Positions 1-8,931 of a stretch of 64,000 nucleotides of DNA are shown here, in pieces; position 1 is the first letter of the stretch, and each line of letters starts with the position of its first letter. The notes below the pieces were generated by a model, which saw nothing but the letters and a program-made list of their open reading frames with translations, made no database searches and was not told the DNA's origin. Source of the stretch: Candidatus Freyarchaeota archaeon (GTDB lineage: Archaea > Asgardarchaeota > Jordiarchaeia > Jordiarchaeales > Jordiarchaeaceae); NCBI GenBank assembly GCA_030587365.1, contig JAUQZE010000021.1, positions 1 to 64,000 of the forward strand, in the 5' to 3' direction. The position numbers were made by a program, and so were the translations under genes.

Positions 1-1
1 A

Positions 2-247
2 AGCAGGGCTCAGAAGGAACTCAAGGCCATCCTCAGAGCGTCGGGCTACAGCTCCCGCGAAGACCTGGAGCGGAAGACCCGGGCTTTCCTGGAGTTTGAG
101 AACCACTGCGTGAACCGGATAACCCTCCAGACCCCCTATGAGCGGTTCGGCGTTCCGCCAGACGGCTCCTGGCTCAAGGAGTTCGTAGAAGCGTTTAAAT
201 TACAGGGCATCCTACCAACTAACAACAGGGGTGACAAATGTCCCTAA
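2..247 (+). CDS. Transposase (integrase-core type), C-terminal part, cut by window edge
   Basis: The reading frame is open from the window start and stops at 245-247. It encodes about 81 residues with the tail typical of DDE integrase-core transposases (IS481/IS3-like): an E-rich helix followed by FENHCVNRI and TPYERFGVPP. The start and the catalytic D,D lie outside the window. The DNA is clearly more GC-rich than the AT-rich sequence just after it, which fits a mobile element in this host. The stop overlaps the motif GGTGACAAATGTCCC, which may be near the element's terminal repeat, but the other end is not visible. Family assignment is tentative. Confidence 0.7.
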   Translation, partial: SRAQKELKAILRASGYSSREDLERKTRAFLEFENHCVNRITLQTPYERFGVPPDGSWLKEFVEAFKLQGILPTNNRGDKCP

Positions 248-310
248 CTTCTACAATGTTAAAAGATTTATTGCACGAATTTTTGCTTTGTTAAACTATA
301 TTGCCGAGGA

Positions 311-508
311 CTATTGAATCATAGTTACATTCCTAAAGACTTCCTCTTCTAATGCCTGAGTTATTTTACTGGAAACTACTATTAAATTCTTAAAGAGCTT
401 TTCTCGAACTAAGTATTTTTTTCTAACATTCTTATTTATTCCTAAAACCTTTGCGACATGGGTGTCGAGAATAAGAAAATCGTCACTCAGATCAATGAAG
501 CTCTTCAT
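311..508 (-). pseudogene. Possible HhH-GPD DNA glycosylase fragment
   Basis: This is a 65-residue reading frame. Its N-terminal part reads FLILDTHVAKVLGI, which resembles the strand around the catalytic Asp of endonuclease III/Ogg-type glycosylases (LDTHV or VDTHV). The rest of such an enzyme (HhH motif, about 200 residues) is absent, so if the resemblance is real this is a remnant. It lies downstream of the methyltransferase genes on the same strand; DNA glycosylases do accompany some archaeal methylase systems. The similarity rests on one short motif. Confidence 0.25.
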
Positions 509-764
509 GACTGCTAAGTTCTTAAAGGTGATTCAAATGCTTAATAATAAAAATTATAAACATACATTATTAATTCACAACTCAAATCGCTCCTATTAAC
601 GTCACTTTAACTCCTTCTCTTCATCTCTATTCTCTAATATAGTGATAATTATATCTCAATCTTTTTATTAGGTATTAAAAAATTTATGAATTAATTGATT
701 CAAGAATATCCTAAAGTACTTTTATTTATTAAGTAGAAATTATTATAACAGCATTTCTCTTCTA

Positions 765-2351
765 TTAAAATGAGCTTACTCGAAATGACCAAGGAAGCAA
801 AGACTGCCCCTCATTGGCAAGCCGCCATTTAATAATCTCCTTGTATTCTGGATTTAATTCGTACCCAATCCATTGCCTACCCAGTTTATTTGCCACCACC
901 ACGGTCGTGCCGGATCCTGCAAATGGGTCCAAGACAACATCGTTTGGCTTTGAGCAAAGAAGACTTATCCGTTTAACCAATTCCTCTGGAAAAATTGCAG
1001 TATGCTCTATATTTCTTTCCTTAATCATTATGCGAACTTGGCGACCTATGTTTCCAATTTTCCTGAAGATCTTCCACACATTACTTGGCATTTCTCCTCC
1101 TTCATGTAAGTAATCCTGCTGCTTCAGCTTATCAGGCATAAATAGGTAATCCTGTTTGCTTTTAGTAAAGAAAAGAACATATTCATGCCTATCGGAAAAA
1201 TTCCTAGGACCCGTAGTCGGCACATAAACGGGTTTATACCATATAATTATATCCTTGAGATAAAAGCCGACTTCAGACATCTTTTTACATATGTCTTCGG
1301 GAAACAGAATCAAGTTGCCCTGAATGAATCTTTTATTAATGTTAATCCATAAGCTGCCAGTAGGCTTAAGGACTCTATAACACTCTTTCCAAACCCTATT
1401 TAACCTGTCCAAATACATTTCATAAGATTCATCGTACCCTATTTGTCCCTTAACGCCGTAGTCTCTTAGCCCCCAATACGGGGGACTTGTTATTATAACC
1501 TGAACAGAGCTGTCTGGTATCTCATCCATTTTTTCACTTGATTTCACGTAAATAGCACTAGCAAAATGCTCAGTTGAACATTGTTGATCCTCACTTGTCC
1601 TATAACTTTCCCTAACAGGAGGTATTTCATGGTCGTAATTAACTGTAGAAGAGCAACTAATAAATTTGCGTCCAAGTTTTTTGATAACACTTTTCGCCAA
1701 TGAATCTTCAAATAGATTAAGAACGATATCGTTTTCATCGGTTGAACAAAGGAGACATCTTTCGATGACCTCCTCGTAAGAAAGAATTATATGTTTCAGA
1801 GTTCTCCCCTTTTCGCTCTGTGTTTTTAGCCATACGTTGCTGGGATCTTTGCCAAGCGGATTGTAGCGAGATGGTCTTCCCCCACCCCACTCTACATCTT
1901 TCCAAATATGCGGCTCTCTTACTCTATCAAGGTAGAATTTATACTTACTCCCTTTACTGAACATAAGAATACATGAATATCTGTTAACTAAACCTCTGGA
2001 AAATTGTTCTCTTTCTCTATTGTACCAAATTATTATATTTCGTAAATATAATCCTTGAGATTGTAACCTCTGCGCTAGGCTAAATGGAATTCTGACCAAC
2101 TGCCCATCATAGAAATAGTTATCACAAACCATCCATAAAATTCCATTTTGTGTTAGAACACGTATGCACTCCTTCCAAATATAGTCAAGTAACTTGAGAG
2201 CCTTGTGATGTCCACTTAGGAAGTCGACTTCTTGTATTTCCAAGGCAAGCTGGATTATCGGAGGGTACGTAATTATAGCTTGAGCCGAACCGTCTAACAC
2301 TGCGTCAAGTTTGCCCAAAATCTCATCATACACACTTCTCAAAAATATCAC
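765..2351 (-). CDS. Tandem beta-class DNA methyltransferase with degenerate N-terminal domain
   Basis: The 528-residue protein holds two copies of the N4-cytosine/N6-adenine methylase fold. In the C-terminal copy the order is catalytic TSPPYWGL (about 288-295) and then the SAM-binding motif DPFAGSGT (about 475-482), which is the beta-class arrangement. In the N-terminal copy the same positions read TYPPII (about 28-33) and NLFEDSLA (about 212-219), so the Gly-rich SAM loop is lost and the catalytic motif altered; that domain probably does not methylate and may recognise DNA or stabilise a dimer. The start overlaps the stop of the preceding methylase gene by 4 bp (ATGA), so the two are translated together. 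No cognate nuclease is in this operon. Confidence 0.85.
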   Translation of the reverse strand: MIFLRSVYDEILGKLDAVLDGSAQAIITYPPIIQLALEIQEVDFLSGHHKALKLLDYIWKECIRVLTQNGILWMVCDNYFYDGQLVRIPFSLAQRLQSQGLYLRNIIIWYNREREQFSRGLVNRYSCILMFSKGSKYKFYLDRVREPHIWKDVEWGGGRPSRYNPLGKDPSNVWLKTQSEKGRTLKHIILSYEEVIERCLLCSTDENDIVLNLFEDSLAKSVIKKLGRKFISCSSTVNYDHEIPPVRESYRTSEDQQCSTEHFASAIYVKSSEKMDEIPDSSVQVIITSPPYWGLRDYGVKGQIGYDESYEMYLDRLNRVWKECYRVLKPTGSLWININKRFIQGNLILFPEDICKKMSEVGFYLKDIIIWYKPVYVPTTGPRNFSDRHEYVLFFTKSKQDYLFMPDKLKQQDYLHEGGEMPSNVWKIFRKIGNIGRQVRIMIKERNIEHTAIFPEELVKRISLLCSKPNDVVLDPFAGSGTTVVVANKLGRQWIGYELNPEYKEIIKWRLANEGQSLLPWSFRVSSF

Positions 2352-3199
2352 TTCGTATAATTAATTATCTCAAAATGGCATCTTCCGAAAATTGTAGGGT
2401 TTTCAGGTTCTATCCTCTTACTAACAAGGGTTGCGTATTTGGGATTGATTTCAATTCCTATCGAATTCCGGCCTAAAATCTTAGCAACTCTCATGGTGGT
2501 TCCTGAACCTACGAAAGGATCTAGTATCGTGTCACCGGGATTAGAACTCATTTTCACAATTCTTTCTATCATGCCCTCAGGAAAAACGCAAGGATGATTT
2601 ATATTATGTTTATTTTTCGTCATATTGTTCACACGGTCAAAATACCAAACATCGGTTGGATTACAACCAACACCCTTAATCCTCTTATCATTAGTTAAGT
2701 ACGGAACTCTAATCGCGTCCAAATTAAAAATATAATTATTTATATCCTTTACAAACCATAAAATTGCTTCCCATCTTCCGCTTAACCGCTTCATGCAATT
2801 CTGCATATTATGAAAATGCCAAATGATTTTGTTCCTCAGATAAAATCCGTGTTCTTTAAATTTAAAGTAAGCATACGAATCCAAGGGGATTATTTCCTTG
2901 GTTTTCCTTTCGGGGATTGGGGACACATTAAGGAAGAAACTTCCATTCGAGGTTAAAATTCTCCGCGCTTGACTTGCCACAATGTCCATCAATATTAACC
3001 ATTCATCGATCTCGAATTTATCTTTAATTTTCCCTCCGTAATTTTTCCCTAGACCATACGGTGGACTCGTAATTATTAAATCCACGCTTTGATTAGGAAT
3101 TAGGTCACTATCATTCAATACTCTTCTAACATCACCTATAATGAGCTTATGCGTTGTAGATACACTATACTCCGTTTTAACGGTCTCTTGTAAAGTCAT
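2348..3199 (-). CDS. Beta-class DNA methyltransferase (N4-cytosine or N6-adenine)
   Basis: This 283-residue protein transfers methyl from SAM to an amino group of a DNA base. The catalytic motif TSPPYGLG lies at about 44-51 and the SAM-binding motif DPFVGSGT at about 227-234, the beta-class order; TSPPY occurs with both cytosine-N4 and adenine-N6 enzymes, so the base cannot be fixed. It is a normal full-length single-domain enzyme. It begins 3 bp after a small AbrB-like gene and overlaps the next methylase gene by 4 bp, giving a three-gene minus-strand operon. Pairing with a second, partly decayed methylase suggests recognition of two strands of an asymmetric site (inference). Confidence 0.88.
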   Translation of the reverse strand: MTLQETVKTEYSVSTTHKLIIGDVRRVLNDSDLIPNQSVDLIITSPPYGLGKNYGGKIKDKFEIDEWLILMDIVASQARRILTSNGSFFLNVSPIPERKTKEIIPLDSYAYFKFKEHGFYLRNKIIWHFHNMQNCMKRLSGRWEAILWFVKDINNYIFNLDAIRVPYLTNDKRIKGVGCNPTDVWYFDRVNNMTKNKHNINHPCVFPEGMIERIVKMSSNPGDTILDPFVGSGTTMRVAKILGRNSIGIEINPKYATLVSKRIEPENPTIFGRCHFEIINYTK

Positions 3200-3202
3200 A
3201 GT

Positions 3203-3382
3203 TTATCCCTCAACCAATTTTTCAATTAAAAGTCTCTTTTTAGCCTTGTCAATTTTAATCATGACTTTCTCTCCCTTTTTGAAGGGGAAGGCTGAATCCA
3301 TTGCTATGGAGGTGGGTATGTAGATGCGCATTCTAATGCCTTTTTCGTCCCCTGTTATTGTTGCCTTGGTTTGGAGAACCAT
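3203..3382 (-). CDS. AbrB/SpoVT-like small DNA-binding protein
   Basis: This is a 59-residue gene. The product begins MVLQTKATIT, has a swapped-hairpin type middle (RMRIYIPTSIA) and then GEKVMIKIDKAKKRLLIEKL, the pattern of AbrB/SpoVT transition-state regulators and of antitoxins with that fold. Start ATG at 3382 has GGTG upstream at suitable spacing. It is the first gene of an operon with two DNA methyltransferases and sits next to an inverted repeat in the divergent promoter region, so it may repress its own operon and perhaps the opposite one (inference). No toxin partner is adjacent. Confidence 0.75.
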   Translation of the reverse strand: MVLQTKATITGDEKGIRMRIYIPTSIAMDSAFPFKKGEKVMIKIDKAKKRLLIEKLVEG

Positions 3383-3432
3383 CTAACAACACCTTTGTTG
3401 CAAAATTTGTTACATTCTGCATCAATTATAGT

Positions 3433-3449
3433 GTTTAAAGTATTTAAAC
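3433..3449. promoter_or_regulatory. Inverted repeat in divergent promoter region
   Basis: GTTTAAA and TTTAAAC form a perfect 7-bp inverted repeat with a 3-nt spacer between the AbrB/methylase operon (minus) and the COG1743 methylase gene (plus). It is TATA-like in both directions and could be a two-way promoter element or an operator for the AbrB-like protein; the roles are inference. Confidence 0.4.
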
Positions 3450-3530
3450 CTTTAGCTATACTTGCTCATCTGGAAACTCACTCATAGTCATAAATTTAAA
3501 GGTAGGAACTTAAATAATATCAGTGATTGG

Positions 3531-5696
3531 ATGTCAAATTCGCGGGAGAAAATAATTGAAGGGAGATTCCCAGTCAGCTTCATAAGCGAAATAACTAGAA
3601 TAGAGGCTCATAACAGAAAGCCCATCTACAATGTTCATCGATGGTGGGCAAGAAGACCGGGAACCACATTCAGGGCCATAATCATCGGGGCGCTCACACA
3701 GCAACAAGACTCTGATTTCGATTTCAAACAAACATTTTACCAGAAACTTAACCTAGGTGGAAAAATAGTACTCGATCCAATGATGGGCGGAGGTACTACT
3801 GTTGTGGAAGCGCTTCGAGTTGGCTGTAAAGTGATCGGCGTTGACCTAAATCCTGTAGCTTGGTATGTTACCAAGAAAGAAGTAGAACCAATCGATGCAG
3901 CTAAACTTTTAGCCATATTTAAAGAATTGGAAATGAACACTGCTCCAAAGATTAAGCAATATTATGTTACTCACTGCCTTGACTGTGGAAAAGACGTGGA
4001 TGTAATATATGCCTTATGGGTAAGAAAAATAAATTGTACGGAGTGTAATCAAGAAGTTCTTCTCTTTCCTTCCTTCGTCATTTCACAAATCAGGAAGGAG
4101 AAAACCAGATGGTTATGGGCGATCTGTCCCAATTGTCGAACTATATTTAGATCGAAAAACGAAAATACCTTCTGCCCAAGCTGTGGTTTATCAATTTCAC
4201 TAGAGAAAGGATATACCCGTGGCGAAAAATATTTCTGCCCGTACTGTAATAAAGAAGCAAAAATAAAAAAGGCAATTAACGATATTCCAAAACTTGAGAT
4301 GTTTGCAATAGAGTATTACTGCAACACTTGTCGTGTAAGAGCATATAAAAAACCGGATGATTTTGACATCGAACTCTATCAAAGCGCAAAAGATGAATTT
4401 TTACAACGAAAAGATAGTTTGCTTTTTCCTAAACAAAAAATACCCGATGGAAAAGAAGTCAGGCGCCTTTTCGGATATCATTACAGATACTTTTCCCAGT
4501 TCTTTAATGAACGACAGCTTCTTTGCATTTCAGAGCTTTTGCACGCCATACTTGAAATTGAAGACGAAAATGCAAAGGAATTCTTCCTTCTCACTCTGTC
4601 CGATTGTCTGGATTATAACAATATGTTTGCTCGGTATAATAAGAAAGCCAGAAAGATAGAGCCCATGTTTGCACATCATGCCTTTTACCCGAAAAATATG
4701 CCCGCTGAAAATAATGTGTGGGGTACAAAGTTTGGAAGATGTTCTTTCATTAAATGCTTTAAAAAATTATTGAAGGGGGAAGAATATAGCAAGAAACCAT
4801 TCGAATTTGAACTGAGGGAAAAGGGCACTTTCAAAATAACCATTTCAGGAGATTCTATTAGAGCTAAAATTGTAGAATCATTTGACGAGCTAACTGAGGG
4901 AATGGGTGACACCATCATTAAATGCCAAAGCTCAGACGACCTCTCCTTTCTACCCGACAAATCTGTAGATGCTGTAATTACCGATCCCCCGTACTATGAT
5001 AATGTAATTTATTCCGAATTATCAGATTTCTACTATGTTTGGTTGCGTATAGGTCTTAACCAAAAATATCAATGTTTTGCTCCTGAATATACACCACGTA
5101 AAGATGAAATTGTCGTAAATAACGCAATGAAGAAGAAGAAATTAGATTTCTTAAGAGGACTCACCAAGATTTTTAGCGAATGCCATCGTGTGCTAAAGGA
5201 TGATAGTCTTATGATCTTCACGTTCCACCATACAAAAGAGGAGGCTTGGGCATCCATCCTCGAGGCTGTTATGAACACTGGGTTCATTATAAAGAGCGTT
5301 TATCCGGTTCATAGCGAAATGCGTACTTCATTCCACATTTTAGGCAAAGGAAGCACATATGATACTATAGTTGTATGCAAAAAGAAAACAACAAACTCCA
5401 CGGACATAACATGGGAAGATTTTGTAAATAAAATTAAGGAGTATGTTGAGTTCACATTGCAAGGGTTGATTAATCATTATACGAGCCTGAGCAAGGAAGA
5501 CTTACTTGTCATTGCTAGAGGAAAATGCCTTGAACTATGTTCTAAGCATTATCCCAATATAATCAAAAATATGAGTAAGGTGACCATGCTCCAAGCGCTG
5601 CAAGATATGGCTCCGATCATAGAGGATGTTATAAAAAATAAGTTTAAAGAAACAATTAGACAAACCGCATCTCTAGATAAATTTATTGTTAAATGA
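3531..5696 (+). CDS. COG1743-type adenine-specific DNA methylase with Zn-ribbon and DUF1156
   Basis: The 721-residue protein begins with a DUF1156-like segment (HRWWARRPG at about 36-44), followed by a SAM-binding motif DPMMGGGTT (about 82-90), a Cys-rich middle with several CxxC pairs (CLDCG, CPNC, CPSC, CPYC, CNTC) that should bind zinc, and the catalytic motif DPPYYDN near 485. This is the layout of COG1743 methylases, which often sit in phage-defence loci. An upstream in-frame TTG at 3462 would add 23 residues, but it is only 13 bp from the TATA-like repeat, so ATG 3531 is preferred. The gene is divergent from the AbrB operon and followed by a nuclease-like and an ATPase gene on the same strand. 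Confidence 0.85.
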   Translation: MSNSREKIIEGRFPVSFISEITRIEAHNRKPIYNVHRWWARRPGTTFRAIIIGALTQQQDSDFDFKQTFYQKLNLGGKIVLDPMMGGGTTVVEALRVGCKVIGVDLNPVAWYVTKKEVEPIDAAKLLAIFKELEMNTAPKIKQYYVTHCLDCGKDVDVIYALWVRKINCTECNQEVLLFPSFVISQIRKEKTRWLWAICPNCRTIFRSKNENTFCPSCGLSISLEKGYTRGEKYFCPYCNKEAKIKKAINDIPKLEMFAIEYYCNTCRVRAYKKPDDFDIELYQSAKDEFLQRKDSLLFPKQKIPDGKEVRRLFGYHYRYFSQFFNERQLLCISELLHAILEIEDENAKEFFLLTLSDCLDYNNMFARYNKKARKIEPMFAHHAFYPKNMPAENNVWGTKFGRCSFIKCFKKLLKGEEYSKKPFEFELREKGTFKITISGDSIRAKIVESFDELTEGMGDTIIKCQSSDDLSFLPDKSVDAVITDPPYYDNVIYSELSDFYYVWLRIGLNQKYQCFAPEYTPRKDEIVVNNAMKKKKLDFLRGLTKIFSECHRVLKDDSLMIFTFHHTKEEAWASILEAVMNTGFIIKSVYPVHSEMRTSFHILGKGSTYDTIVVCKKKTTNSTDITWEDFVNKIKEYVEFTLQGLINHYTSLSKEDLLVIARGKCLELCSKHYPNIIKNMSKVTMLQALQDMAPIIEDVIKNKFKETIRQTASLDKFIVK

Positions 5697-5860
5697 GAGG
5701 ATATTGCCAACTTAAGGTTTATTTGAGGGTCCTCCTATTTTTGGATTATGATGTGCATTAATTTTGAGAAGATAAAGAGATAATCTAAGTGTGCTTCAGC
5801 TAGATTTAAGAAGAGCCTCTTCAGCAGAGGAATATTTAAGAGCGAAAAAAATAAAGAGCG

Positions 5861-7021
5861 GTGTCTCCTTTAATTATCAAAGGACCATTCGATGGATGGA
5901 GAGAAGCTCTAGTGAAAGAAACTGACTTAAGAAAGTTTATCCTAGGGCACCTTGACAGGATCGATGAAGGCCTTGACTTAGTTCAATCGAACGAACACTA
6001 CATCGATAATCAACTAATTGACTTGTACTGTAGTCGTCGAGATGGAAAGAAAGTTTTTATAGAACTTGAGTGGGAATCAGTAAATCAGGGGTCTAGAAGA
6101 CAAGCATTAGATCAGAAAAGCCTTCTTGACAGTAAGTTTCCTTCGGGGTCGTTTGAGCATATCTTCTTTGTTCCAGCCATTGAGCAAAAGGATAAGAGCA
6201 GATTGGAAGAAATGGGGATAACAGTCAAATCATTTTCCAAGCCAGAAATGGAAAAAGAAATATCGATTTTTTACGATTCCCAGTCACTTTTGAAAAAGAT
6301 TCTTTCAAAAATTGATGAAAAAGTAGATATTAATGTTCTCGGCCGGACGTATCTACTGGATATGATCTCCGCTTGCTACACACCGTACAGTTTGCCCGAT
6401 TATGACCCTAGCAACCCCAAGTTTCGAGGAAAAGGGCTTCATCGCTATGAAGCTGGCACTCAATTGGAAATCATCAAATGTCTCGCCTCGGGAAAATTCT
6501 ATGGTCTTTCCCCAGAGCTTGTCGCAAAACTGATTTTGGATATCTTTGAGATGCCCTTTGCTCAGGAAAAGCGAGAATCAACTGGAGAGAAAAGACCGAA
6601 ACAGTGGTATTGTTCGTCCTTCATCGATTATATCAAGACAATTCCGGTAAGACAAGTAGGAAATAAGATTGCAGAAATTTACGAGATGACTAAATCCTTC
6701 CTTGGATCCTGCAACGTGAAAGGAGATATTCTCACCAAAGAGTCATCAAAACTAAATCGTAAACTTCTTCCAAAATTCGGTGTTATTCTCCCGACTGACA
6801 TGATGAACGAAGTAATTTCACGTTTTGAACTTAAATCAAATTATAAGGATGTCGGAGGTCGAGATTACACATACTCTATGGCTAGAAGGATCATTGAGCT
6901 GATGGTACTAAAAAAGCTCTACATAGCCAACTTGGGTACAGAAGGTACTATGCCACTTATCAGACCTCTAGGCCAGGAATTTGAACCAGGAATGGCTATT
7001 TCTCTTCGACCGAGGGAATAA
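5861..7021 (+). CDS. NucS/EndoMS-like PD-(D/E)XK nuclease family protein
   Basis: The first about 130 residues of this 386-residue protein resemble the nuclease domain of NucS/EndoMS: LRKFILGHLDRIDEGL, then LIDLYCSR with a candidate metal Asp at 54, then VFIELEW with E68 and E70, followed by a Gln/Arg-rich helix (about 76-85). The usual third-position Lys of E-x-K is replaced by Glu. The C-terminal 230 residues are not recognised; they contain a Trp/Tyr-rich stretch and end with a basic helix-rich region. GTG start with no better ATG nearby. It ends 2 bp before the ATPase gene, so the two are an operon. With the upstream methylase it could be the cleaving part of a modification-linked defence system (inference). 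Confidence 0.65.
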   Translation: MSPLIIKGPFDGWREALVKETDLRKFILGHLDRIDEGLDLVQSNEHYIDNQLIDLYCSRRDGKKVFIELEWESVNQGSRRQALDQKSLLDSKFPSGSFEHIFFVPAIEQKDKSRLEEMGITVKSFSKPEMEKEISIFYDSQSLLKKILSKIDEKVDINVLGRTYLLDMISACYTPYSLPDYDPSNPKFRGKGLHRYEAGTQLEIIKCLASGKFYGLSPELVAKLILDIFEMPFAQEKRESTGEKRPKQWYCSSFIDYIKTIPVRQVGNKIAEIYEMTKSFLGSCNVKGDILTKESSKLNRKLLPKFGVILPTDMMNEVISRFELKSNYKDVGGRDYTYSMARRIIELMVLKKLYIANLGTEGTMPLIRPLGQEFEPGMAISLRPRE

Positions 7022-7023
7022 TT

Positions 7024-8163
7024 ATGCAAGATTGCGAACAATGTAGTGTGGAAACCGCTTTCAAAAATGTAACTAAAATTGAACAAACTCAACCAGGCAT
7101 TTGCCCTGGAACTTACATTCTTCCGAAAGCTGCTGAAAGTGAAGTCAGGAACTTCGAAAGGAAAATGAAATCGGGCACTGGAGGATATATGGTGATCAGG
7201 GGACCAAGAGGTCAAGGTAAGTCGGCACTTTTGAACTATATAAGATCTACTTCTGTGTCTAAATGCGGAGTTTGTTCATCTGTTATTCTTCTTTCCGAAG
7301 ACATGATTCGTCCAAGCAATTTCCTTCAACAAATTTACGATGAGATACTAAGAAGGCTCACCTTTCCTGAAATTAATTTACCCCTTTATGAAACTGATAT
7401 GTCAAAACAATGTCTAACGCGAGACGGTGTACGGCGGCAAAAAATATACGACCTGCTTGAATCAAGGACGACCTATAACCTATGGACTAATTTTGGAAAT
7501 GCCTTCAAAGCCTTATTTTCTGCTGATCAAAACAAACAAATTTTGGGGGCAAAATGGTTCTTTGATCATTTAGAGGCACAAGAAAAGAAGATTATCTCTG
7601 TTCGAACCAAGAGCATATCAGACGAGCCAAAAGCACTATCTAACCTCTTGCATCTACTAAAGAAATTGTCTTTAGATCTCGGATATTCGGGATTTCTATT
7701 CGCGATAGATGAGGTCGAATCGCTAGGGCGTATTCCCAAAGGCAGGTCGCTGAAAATAATGGTCATGATGAAAGATCTCGTAAACAATATCAATAGTGAT
7801 CCAGACTTTTCGGAAAGATTTCACTTAATATACGCAGTTTCGGATGAATGGCTGTCTACTGGTAAAATACGGTTGGCAACCGAGAAAGTCCCGCGAGTGC
7901 CTTCACATAAATATACTACGCCGATCAATTTAGACACCGCATTTTATCAAAGAATAGAAGAAGCTCCAAAGATAGGAACAGAAACTACTCTTGAAGAAGT
8001 CAAAGAAATCATAAAAGTAGGAACTAAATGCTATTTCAAAGCGCATCCTGAATTAACCAAATCCATAAATTTTGAAAATCTGTACCGGAACGCTACTTTG
8101 GATGAAACTCAACTTATTCCTAGATTCGTGTTGCATAATGCTTTCGAAGAACTTAAGAAGTGA
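7024..8163 (+). CDS. P-loop ATPase of a defence-type operon
   Basis: This 379-residue protein has a Walker A motif GPRGQGKS at about 60-67 and a Walker B FLFAIDEVES with D229-E230. The layout, with a long insertion between the motifs and a YAVSDEW segment that may carry sensor 1, resembles AAA/STAND-type ATPases seen beside restriction and BREX-like systems. The first 30 residues contain three Cys (CEQC and one more). It starts 2 bp after the NucS-like gene. It may power or gate the nuclease; exact family not assigned. Confidence 0.7.
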   Translation: MQDCEQCSVETAFKNVTKIEQTQPGICPGTYILPKAAESEVRNFERKMKSGTGGYMVIRGPRGQGKSALLNYIRSTSVSKCGVCSSVILLSEDMIRPSNFLQQIYDEILRRLTFPEINLPLYETDMSKQCLTRDGVRRQKIYDLLESRTTYNLWTNFGNAFKALFSADQNKQILGAKWFFDHLEAQEKKIISVRTKSISDEPKALSNLLHLLKKLSLDLGYSGFLFAIDEVESLGRIPKGRSLKIMVMMKDLVNNINSDPDFSERFHLIYAVSDEWLSTGKIRLATEKVPRVPSHKYTTPINLDTAFYQRIEEAPKIGTETTLEEVKEIIKVGTKCYFKAHPELTKSINFENLYRNATLDETQLIPRFVLHNAFEELKK

Positions 8164-8167
8164 CTCT

Positions 8168-8296
8168 ATGGAACTCTACCTATTTCTGCCCTCCGGACAG
8201 GGGGATTATCCAAACCAAGAAGAATTGGAATTTATAGTTACTTGGTCTATAAAAATAATTGATTCACTAATTCTGAACTCCTTAAAGGATAATTAA
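8168..8296 (+). CDS. Small hypothetical protein after ATPase gene
   Basis: A 42-residue reading frame starts 4 bp after the ATPase stop. It begins MELYLFLPSGQGDYP and ends in a hydrophobic helix. The spacing suggests it belongs to the nuclease/ATPase operon, either as a small subunit or as the N-terminal remnant of a longer, deleted gene. Nothing recognisable. Confidence 0.35.
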   Translation: MELYLFLPSGQGDYPNQEELEFIVTWSIKIIDSLILNSLKDN

Positions 8297-8441
8297 ATTA
8301 TTTTATTATCTTTACTGTGATCTGTTCTTAATCTCTTTTTCTACATAAGCAATAAATAACATGAAGAACGATTAAAAATGTAGAATGAGTTAGATTTTGG
8401 GGGATGGTAAACATGATGAACGAAAAAGGAGTTTCTCAGTA

Positions 8442-8867
8442 TCAAGGATGTTTTACGAAACTTTCTAATTGTATTGCTGCAGTTCTGCACTTATTTGCGT
8501 GTTTTAGTGCGAGTGTTGCTTCTTCTCTTTCAAATAATCTTTCTGCTCCCACTCCAAGTTTTTCTAATCCATATTTTGCTGTTGTGTAAAAGTTTGACCA
8601 GAATTTGGCATAAAGATAAACTTTCGGTAAGTCTAAATATTCTAGCTTCTTTGGGATTTTTTCTAAAACCTTTTCAAAATCTTTTTCCTCAAACTCATGT
8701 TTCTTTGGATATTCTTCCTGTAGAAAGAGGAAAATGGCTTTTACTGAGAGTTCTACACATTCTTGAGCTGCTGAAATGCTCTCAGGGTAATTATATTTCT
8801 TCAGATGGTTTTCTGCTTCATATAGTTTGTTTCCCGCTCTTTTTAGGTAACTTTCCGCGAGCCCCAT
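8442..8867 (-). CDS. HEPN domain protein
   Basis: The 141-residue all-helical protein matches HEPN domains: an N-terminal YLKRAGNKLYEAENHL helix, the segment AAQECVELSVKAIFLFL, and a long C-terminal helix pair. HEPN proteins are ribonuclease toxins or scaffold partners of nucleotidyltransferases. A clear R-x4-6-H catalytic motif is not seen, so activity is doubtful, and no MNT nucleotidyltransferase lies beside it. It is transcribed alone on the minus strand. Confidence 0.7.
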   Translation of the reverse strand: MGLAESYLKRAGNKLYEAENHLKKYNYPESISAAQECVELSVKAIFLFLQEEYPKKHEFEEKDFEKVLEKIPKKLEYLDLPKVYLYAKFWSNFYTTAKYGLEKLGVGAERLFEREEATLALKHANKCRTAAIQLESFVKHP

Positions 8868-8931
8868 TTTATTTCTAACTCCTAAATTCCTTTTATTTAA
8901 AAACGGCTAAGGATTTTTACACTCTGGTATC

